A DNA stretch of 64,000 nt from Limnobaculum parvum. GTDB taxonomy: Bacteria; Pseudomonadota; Gammaproteobacteria; Enterobacterales; Enterobacteriaceae. The DNA is taken from assembly GCF_003096015.2 (NCBI RefSeq), contig NZ_CP029185.2, forward strand, positions 1,150,001 through 1,214,000. The letters are read 5' to 3'. The position numbers were made by a program, and so were the translations under genes. A model generated the notes under the pieces. That model was given only the letters and a program-made list of their open reading frames with translations. It did no database searches and had not been told where the DNA came from. Positions 59,110-64,000 of the stretch are shown here, piece by piece. Numbering within the stretch: position 1 is the first letter of the stretch; each line of letters starts with the position of its first letter.

Positions 59110-59387
59110 GCATGATGTTTTTATGACCGGAATATTCAGTGAGGTCTATTTATCTGGTTTATCCGTAGTCAAAAAGGCCCTAAAGATAACCAATCGTTGG
59201 GCGGGTGTTGGGGTCGACTTGGCGTAAGCCAACGAAGCGCCCCTAACCCGGCCAGGGCCAACGTGCTCGGTCGCTGAGTACAGATGGTTTACCGACCGTT
59301 ACCGGTGTCGATATAAGCACATTGTTTTTACGGTCGGAATATTTACAGGTGCTGATTTATTCGGTTTGTCAGCAGTCAAAAAGGCCC
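59110..59387 (+). repeat. Intergenic repeat stretch with duplicated terminator half
   Basis: About 70 bp at 59110-59180 and 59317-59387 are direct repeats with period 207. The final 33 bp (59148-59180 and 59355-59387) differ at only five positions and end in CAAAAAGGCCC, the left arm of the terminator at 59378. Between them are the 26-bp block shared with 52109-52134 and a palindrome at 59292-59337. Only the second copy has the right arm of the terminator, so the first is a broken one. Confidence 0.65.
59292..59337 (+). repeat. 46-bp palindromic element, second copy
   Basis: CCGACCG (59292-59298) and CGGTCGG (59331-59337) bound a 46-bp imperfect palindrome with an ATATAA-N-CACAT centre, the same length and spacing as 52505-52550. 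The sequences around it (AGTACAGAT before, GGAATA...CAG..GCTGATTT after) match as well. It lies beyond the thiI and porin 3' ends. Confidence 0.65.
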
Positions 59388-59403
59388 GAAACCGGGCCTT
59401 TTT
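59376..59403. terminator. Bidirectional terminator between thiI and the porin gene
   Basis: AAAAAGGCCCG and CGGGCCTTTTT pair perfectly around a 4-nt loop, with A- and T-runs on both sides. It lies 27 bp after the porin stop (minus strand) and would also stop transcripts from thiI. Confidence 0.9.
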
Positions 59404-59429
59404 GCTATATGAAAAATGAAAAAACGATG

Positions 59430-60569
59430 TCAGAACTGATACACCAAACCTGTCGCTACAACATTATCGGTGGAAATCCCATTGTCTTTATAGAAACTGT
59501 TATCGTCTAACAGGTTAATTTTGTAGTCCACATAGGCGGATAAGTTTTTGTTGAAGGTCTGTGTTACGCCAACATCCGCATATTTCACCAGATCTTGGTC
59601 ACTACTATACTGACCATTATTGGTGTTCAAATCTTTGCCTTTGGATTGCAAATAAGCAAGAGAAGGGGCTAAACCAAATTCAAACTGGTATTGGGCGACC
59701 ACTTCATAGTTTTGGGTTTTGTTGGCGATGCCATCGCCACCGTATGGTGTCATATTATTGGTTTCCGAATACATGGCTGCCAGATAAACGTTATTCGCGT
59801 TATAGCGCAGGCCCGTAGTCCAAGCATCCGCACTGTCACCACCGGCAATATTACCACCTGCGGTTTTTTGTTCTCCGGTACGGTTGGATGAACTGTAGGC
59901 GGCACCTAAGCTGATACTTTTCCCAAGGTCATAAGTGGAGGAGATCCCCCAACCGTCACCGTTTTGATGTTGAACATCATGAGGGTTGCGACTCAGGTCT
60001 TCACATACCTTGGTGCCACTTGATTCATCACAATTCTGCCCGTCATTTTTACCCTGATACTGAACGGCAAAATTTAAACCTTCAACCTGACCAAACAGAT
60101 CGGTATTACGGTAAGTTGCTACGCCATTAGCTCGGCTTACCATGTAGTTATCTGCTCCGGTATAACTATCACCACCAAATTCTGGCAGTACGTCGGTCCA
60201 GCCTTCAACATCGTATAAAATACCGTTGTTACGCCCATAATCCAGAGAACCAACAGTACGGTGTTTTATTCCGGCATAAGCCAGACGGGTAAAGCTTTGG
60301 TTGCTGCTACCTTCAGTGCTACTGGCAAGAACGTTGTATTCCCACTTCCCAAAGCCAACCACATCTTGGTTGACCTGAGTTTCACCTTGAATACCGAAAC
60401 GGGTGTAAGTAGCATCGCCATCTTGGCTGCTATCCGATGAGAAATAATGTAAACCATCTATTTTTCCATACAGGTTAAGTTTATTTCCATCCTTGTTATA
60501 GATTTCGGCCCCATGAGCTGCACCCGCAGCAACGATGGTTGAGATGAGCACTGCTATTACTTTTTTCAT
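59430..60569 (-). CDS. OmpC/OmpF/PhoE-type general porin
   Basis: This 379-aa outer-membrane protein forms a trimeric 16-strand beta-barrel for small hydrophilic solutes. The signal peptide [20 protein letters not shown] ends at residue 20-21, followed by [23 protein letters not shown], split at the mature N-terminus. The constriction loop 3 motif PEFGGD lies near residue 133, and GLVYQF at the C-terminus ends in Phe. An unusual Cys pair ([17 protein letters not shown]) lies in a surface loop and may form a disulphide. E. coli has no porin between thiI and yajL, so this is a local insertion or relocation. Confidence 0.94.
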   Translation of the reverse strand: MKKVIAVLISTIVAAGAAHGAEIYNKDGNKLNLYGKIDGLHYFSSDSSQDGDATYTRFGIQGETQVNQDVVGFGKWEYNVLASSTEGSSNQSFTRLAYAGIKHRTVGSLDYGRNNGILYDVEGWTDVLPEFGGDSYTGADNYMVSRANGVATYRNTDLFGQVEGLNFAVQYQGKNDGQNCDESSGTKVCEDLSRNPHDVQHQNGDGWGISSTYDLGKSISLGAAYSSSNRTGEQKTAGGNIAGGDSADAWTTGLRYNANNVYLAAMYSETNNMTPYGGDGIANKTQNYEVVAQYQFEFGLAPSLAYLQSKGKDLNTNNGQYSSDQDLVKYADVGVTQTFNKNLSAYVDYKINLLDDNSFYKDNGISTDNVVATGLVYQF

Positions 60570-61267
60570 ATATTATGGCCTGTGGTGATAATGATAAAAA
60601 CAAGGATGAGATTAAATCCTGTTACTTGCCGTTTGAGCTTAGTAATTAAATGAACTTCTGGTTATTAATAATATGTAAATAAAAGATAGAGAATAAAACC
60701 AAATATTTCAACTCATCCTTAACAATAAGTTAATACTAAAATTAATTTATATATCCATATGATTTATCTAATTAAATTAATTTTTATTTCTGGATTTTTA
60801 AACGGGTGATTGTGTTGTCATATTCATTATGAGTGAATTTAATTTTCAGGGTGATAGCATTTATAAAACTTATAGACCACATAAACTATATGTTTTATAT
60901 GAATTATTTTGCACATCATTAGTGCAGCATGGATAGTGGTAATATTACTTTATCAACACCAATTTAGGTTAAATGTTGAACTAATTTTATTTATCAATAA
61001 TAAAAATAAATTCTATAAGGTGTTGGTTTTTTAAATTTTGCAACGGGTTGTGATTTAATTAATCTGCTTTAGTCGAGGGGTGTTTTCATTTTTCGGTATT
61101 TTTTTCATGATTTATTATAGTGCAAAAATGCACAAGTAAAGTGCAGAAATGATAATTTCCCGGCAGAGATAATGATATTTTATAAAGACGTTTTATATTG
61201 GTGGAAAACACGACAGATTTTAATCAAAAAAGAGCAGAGTGCGGAGCCGTGGAGCCCCGCAAACGGC
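60570..61267. other. AT-rich porin upstream region, no gene seen
   Basis: This 698-bp spacer separates the porin start (minus strand) from the yajL 3' end (minus strand). It is strongly AT-rich, as expected for a regulated porin promoter with OmpR sites, but no exact OmpR box could be assigned by eye. A frame at 61172-61354 overlaps the yajL end and is not supported. Nothing else was found. Confidence 0.5.
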
Positions 61268-61855
61268 TTAGAGGTAGGCGTATATCCCCGGAGCGACTAT
61301 AAGCTGCTCGGCAACTTCGGCGGCCTTATCCCGATTGATCAACAACTCAATTAATTTCAGACCAAAATCGATTGAGGTTCCCGGTCCTTGGCTGGTGACG
61401 AGATTGACGCGTTCATCATAGTTGACCCGTCTATCGACCCACTTATTATCCGGAATCATATGTTTGAAACCAGGATTAACGGCCATATTACCTACCGGAA
61501 ACAGGTTGTGGTGTTCCAGTACCAGCGCGGGTGCCGCACAAATCGCAGCGACAATGTTACCGCTAAGATGAGTTTGGCGAACTCTTTCTACCAACAGTGG
61601 ACTATCCCGAAAGCACTCCGCACCTTTTACTCCGCCTGGCAATACGACGACATCAAAATGCTCATCGGCGACGTCAACCAATGCATGGTCAGCAATTAAT
61701 TTTACACCCCGGGAACAGACAATATTCAGGCAGCCATCCCCTTCGACGCTGGCAGTGATCACTTCTATTCCACCGCGAACCAGTAGGTCAATCGTAGTAA
61801 CCGCTTCGGTTTCTTCCGTGCCGTGAGCTAGGCAAACCAGTGCTCTAGGTACCAT
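61268..61855 (-). CDS. yajL: YajL, DJ-1/PfpI-family protein deglycase/chaperone
   Basis: YajL resembles human DJ-1 and is implicated in oxidative-stress protection and repair of glyoxal-modified proteins or metabolites. The 195-aa product (E. coli 196) has [20 protein letters not shown] at residues 6-25 with Glu15-16, and the nucleophilic Cys106 in [26 protein letters not shown] near 155 is the late family motif. The ATG at 61855 is preceded by AAGGAG; the longer frame to 61933 is unneeded. panE, which follows in E. coli, is missing. Confidence 0.96.
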   Translation of the reverse strand: MVPRALVCLAHGTEETEAVTTIDLLVRGGIEVITASVEGDGCLNIVCSRGVKLIADHALVDVADEHFDVVVLPGGVKGAECFRDSPLLVERVRQTHLSGNIVAAICAAPALVLEHHNLFPVGNMAVNPGFKHMIPDNKWVDRRVNYDERVNLVTSQGPGTSIDFGLKLIELLINRDKAAEVAEQLIVAPGIYAYL

Positions 61856-61974
61856 TTGGTACTCCTTAATCAATAAGATTGTCAACCTGACAGGTTGTGC
61901 AGGCGTGAATATAACCGTTATCATGCATAACATTATTTGTTATTAAAAGTGCCATCATAAAAAAGGAAGAAGTT

Positions 61975-62466
61975 ATGCCATCTTTCGATATTGTATCTGA
62001 AATTGATATGCCTGAAGTCCGTAATGCGGTGGAGAATGCCAGTCGTGAGCTAACCAGCCGTTGGGATTTCCGTAACATACCCGCCAGCTTTGATCTGAAT
62101 GAGAAGAATGAAACCGTGAAGGTTGCCAGTGAGTCTGAATTTCAGGTTCAGCAGTTGCTAGATATTCTGCGCGATAAGTTTTCCAAGCGCGGTATTGATG
62201 CCGGGGCGTTAGAGATCCCTGAAGAAATGCTGCACAGCGGTAAAACATACAGCGTAGAGGTTAAGCTTAAGCAGGGTATTGAAGCTGACGTGGCTAAAAA
62301 AATCATTAAGCTGATTAAAGACAATAAACTGAAAGTACAGGCGCAAATTCAGGGTGAGCAGGTCCGTGTTACCGGCAAGTCCCGTGATGACCTACAGGGT
62401 GCCATGGCACTGGTGAGAGGGGCCGAGTTAGGGCAACCGTTCCAGTTTAATAATTTCCGTGACTAA
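61975..62466 (+). CDS. yajQ: YajQ-family nucleotide-binding protein
   Basis: YajQ has two ferredoxin-like domains. Family members bind RNA or nucleotides, and some bind cyclic di-GMP. The 163-aa protein (E. coli 163) starts [20 protein letters not shown] and contains [42 protein letters not shown] and the ending [28 protein letters not shown], each split over domains. It is divergent from yajL. Function in this organism is inferred from family only. Confidence 0.95.
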   Translation: MPSFDIVSEIDMPEVRNAVENASRELTSRWDFRNIPASFDLNEKNETVKVASESEFQVQQLLDILRDKFSKRGIDAGALEIPEEMLHSGKTYSVEVKLKQGIEADVAKKIIKLIKDNKLKVQAQIQGEQVRVTGKSRDDLQGAMALVRGAELGQPFQFNNFRD

Positions 62467-62481
62467 GGGAATGACCCCAAA

Positions 62482-62522
62482 TACCAGACAGCGCCGCTAA
62501 ACTGGCGTTGTTTGGTTTAATT
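62482..62522 (+). terminator. Probable terminator after yajQ
   Basis: CAGCGCC and GGCGTTG pair around an 8-nt loop, with outer AAATACCAGA/TTGTTTGGTTT weakly extending the stem and a T-rich end. The stem is imperfect. Confidence 0.4.
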
Positions 62523-62536
62523 GAAATGGAGTTTGT

Positions 62537-63097
62537 ATGAGTAAAGCGGGTACGCTGAAAAACTACTCCCGGTTATTGCCGCTGTTTATCGGCGCGGGCA
62601 TCGTGTTAAGTGGATGCAGTAATAGGTATGAGCAGCAGCTTGAGTTTGCCGAATATTGTGCTCAGGTTGACAGGCTGGGGGGGATCGATTTTTCCTTTTC
62701 CGGTTTTACTTATGATGAACTGAAAGAGGTGACGGTAAAGCACGAGCGGGATGGAGAAATTATCGATCTGTTCTCTTTACACGTTGATACCTACAGTTTT
62801 AAATCCGGCGAAAATAATTTTTCTCTGTATGACTACAGCCGGCAGTTGCACGTCCGGGATAAATACACCGTTAAAGTTTCAGAACAACAAATTTTTGTGT
62901 TAAACGGCATGAAAACCAAAGTGATACCGCAGCCCGATCCAACGGCTAAAGGGGATGGTTGTCACTTGAGCGGTTACTCACTGAATGGTATTTCGGTAGA
63001 GAGTTACGCTTCACCGGTATTTGTAAAGCTTGAAGTCGCTGAGAACAAAAATACCAAAAAGAACAAAAAGAGTAAGAAGAGAAGAATTAAAAAATAA
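62537..63097 (+). CDS. Lipoprotein of unknown function with Lys-rich tail
   Basis: The 186-aa product has a lipoprotein signal with lipobox VLSGC and Cys27, followed by Ser, which favours the outer membrane. The mature domain has Cys in AEYCAQVDRLGG and KGDGCHLSGYSL, possibly a disulphide, and alternating beta-like segments. The C-terminal 15 residues are almost entirely Lys/Arg (KNTKKNKKSKKRRIKK), unusual for a lipoprotein and suitable for contact with nucleic acid or LPS/acidic polymer. I do not recognise the family. A GGAG ribosome binding site precedes the ATG. It replaces E. coli yajR at this place. Confidence 0.7.
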   Translation: MSKAGTLKNYSRLLPLFIGAGIVLSGCSNRYEQQLEFAEYCAQVDRLGGIDFSFSGFTYDELKEVTVKHERDGEIIDLFSLHVDTYSFKSGENNFSLYDYSRQLHVRDKYTVKVSEQQIFVLNGMKTKVIPQPDPTAKGDGCHLSGYSLNGISVESYASPVFVKLEVAENKNTKKNKKSKKRRIKK

Positions 63098-63122
63098 CGG
63101 ATATAGTGAATAGCGATCTAAA

Positions 63123-63152
63123 TATGGCCCGGAATGGATATTCTGGGCCATA
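63123..63152. terminator. Inverted repeat between the lipoprotein and permease genes
   Basis: TATGGCCCGGAA pairs with TTCTGGGCCATA (one mismatch) around a 6-nt loop, located between two convergent genes. A short T-rich tail on the plus side suggests a weak bidirectional terminator. Confidence 0.55.
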
Positions 63153-63173
63153 AGTTTCTCAAAGCAATCCGGT

Positions 63174-64000
63174 TTACCGCCCAAACAGTCTGGAGAGGTT
63201 AATGCCTTTCAGGAAGATGAAGGCCAGTAATAGTCCTCCCCACAGCGCCATAGTAATGTAGCTGCTTACTCCCAGAATATTCAGTCCACTTTCCAGCATC
63301 TGTAATAAAATCAGCGCCATCACCATGCCGAATACCTTACCAAATCCACCGTCCGGGTTTATTCCGCCTAATACTGCCGCCAGAATCGAAACCAGCAGGT
63401 AGGATTCACCATAAGAAGCTTTGGCTGAGTTGAGCTTAGACATCATCAACAGCGCGGCAACCACACAGAGCATTGACGATAGAATGTACACCCAAACGAT
63501 AGTTTTACGGGTGTTGATACCGGAATAGTGGGTTGCCTGTTCATTGGAGCCAATCAGGTAAATAGTGCGACCAAATGCAGATTTTTCCAGAATGACCCAT
63601 ATTACGGCAACGACGGCCAAAAAGACTAACAGCGGTACAGGAATGCCCAACAGATTGGTGCTGTTAATGGTCAGAATATAGTCTGGAAAATTAGAGATAG
63701 CCGAGCCACGGGAGATTAAAATATTAATCCCGTTCAGCAACGTCATAATCCCTAGGGTTGCCAGAATAGGAGAGACTCTGACTACCGCAATCAGAAAACC
63801 GTTCACACTACCGATAACGATAGCCATCGTTAGCCCAGCAAGCAGCACTAATGCCATACTGCCAACGCTCGGTGGATAATGGGTGGCTACCCAAGCCATT
63901 ACTAATCCACAGGCATTCATGGTGGCAATAATCGATAGATTAATCCCGCCGGTGAGCATGGTGATCGCCATAGCTAATGCCAGCACGCCGAGTACCGGCA
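63174..64000 (-). CDS. Sugar ABC transporter permease (RbsC-like), 5' end outside window
   Basis: The frame is open to the window edge, giving at least 275 residues of the permease; full family length is about 320-340. Features are the ITMLTGGINLSI segment (family LTGGIDLS) at the start of the visible part, multiple transmembrane helices, GSNEQATHYSGINTRKTIVWVY near the middle (the EAA-like loop; family GGNxxAAxxSGI), and the LAAVLGGINPDGGFGKVFG motif. The family transports ribose, autoinducer-2 or other sugars via a periplasmic binding protein and an ATPase; these would lie upstream, outside the window. Substrate is not assigned. Confidence 0.88.
   Translation of the reverse strand, partial: PVLGVLALAMAITMLTGGINLSIIATMNACGLVMAWVATHYPPSVGSMALVLLAGLTMAIVIGSVNGFLIAVVRVSPILATLGIMTLLNGINILISRGSAISNFPDYILTINSTNLLGIPVPLLVFLAVVAVIWVILEKSAFGRTIYLIGSNEQATHYSGINTRKTIVWVYILSSMLCVVAALLMMSKLNSAKASYGESYLLVSILAAVLGGINPDGGFGKVFGMVMALILLQMLESGLNILGVSSYITMALWGGLLLAFIFLKGINLSRLFGR

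Noticed and set aside
59322..59510. 62-aa plus-strand frame over the terminator and porin 3' end
   Set aside because: It is antisense to the porin and spans a strong terminator.
61172..61354. 60-aa frame between the porin and yajL
   Set aside because: Its second half is antisense to the end of yajL, and there is no support for its first half.

Overview
The window is chromosomal DNA of a member of the order Enterobacterales. The 23S/5S rRNA, two identical tRNA-Asp genes and almost every protein closely resemble Escherichia coli relatives, and the gene order follows the E. coli 5-10 min region: rrn-aspU-yafD-mltD-gloB-yafS-rnhA-dnaQ-aspV-gmhA-yafJ-yafK-dinB-pepD-gpt-frsA-crl-proBA, then brnQ-proY-acpH-queA-tgt-yajC-secDF, then nrdR-ribD-ribH-nusB-thiL-dxs-ispA-xseB-thiI-yajL-yajQ. 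Sequence divergence, moderate GC and the absence of several E. coli genes (malZ, pgpA, panE, yafC, dkgB) indicate a genus outside the E. coli/Salmonella group. A Budvicia/Pragia/Limnobaculum-like organism is possible, but this is inference only.

Region by region: 1-3174 holds the 3' part of a ribosomal RNA operon (23S lacking its 5' end, 5S, a stem-loop repeat array, tRNA-Asp). 3369-10601 carries housekeeping genes for peptidoglycan turnover, methylglyoxal detoxification, RNase HI and the DNA polymerase III proofreading subunit, a second tRNA-Asp and LPS heptose synthesis. 10608-13611 holds two tandem copies of yafK/dpaA (murein L,D-endopeptidase family) and an ApbE-type lipoprotein. 13650-17768 has dinB under a LexA box, pepD, a glutathione-peroxidase-like gene and gpt. 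17783-24034 is a six-gene Csu/spore-coat-U type chaperone-usher pilus operon that abuts a truncated rraA-like pseudogene. 24644-28877 has frsA, crl and proBA. 28892-33273 is an accessory stretch: an unknown lipoprotein, a LysE-family gene remnant, a MarR-GNAT fusion, YnfA, and an Ogt/AdaA-AlkA alkylation-repair pair. 33547-43823 has brnQ, proY, a 2-Cys peroxiredoxin, acpH and the queA-tgt-yajC-secD-secF run. 43843-47860 is the biotin locus with a BirA-type operator, but bioF and bioC are missing from between bioB and bioD. 48035-51723 is nrdR-ribD-ribH-nusB-thiL. 51724-52592 is a repeat-rich stretch where pgpA would be expected. 52593-59099 has the isoprenoid genes dxs-ispA-xseB, then selO and thiI. 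59100-64000 has a second repeat-rich stretch, an OmpC/OmpF-like porin, yajL, yajQ, an unknown lipoprotein and a partial sugar-ABC permease.

No phage, insertion sequence, CRISPR array or clear defence system is visible. The least explained material is non-coding. Several intergenic spacers (2881-3018, 30516-30585, 36445-36612, 51730-52572, 59110-59403) are built from related repeats: short stem-loop modules, a 244-bp tandem duplication, a dispersed element of about 150 bp in three places, and a 46-bp palindrome in two places. These sit at positions where gene order departs from E. coli.
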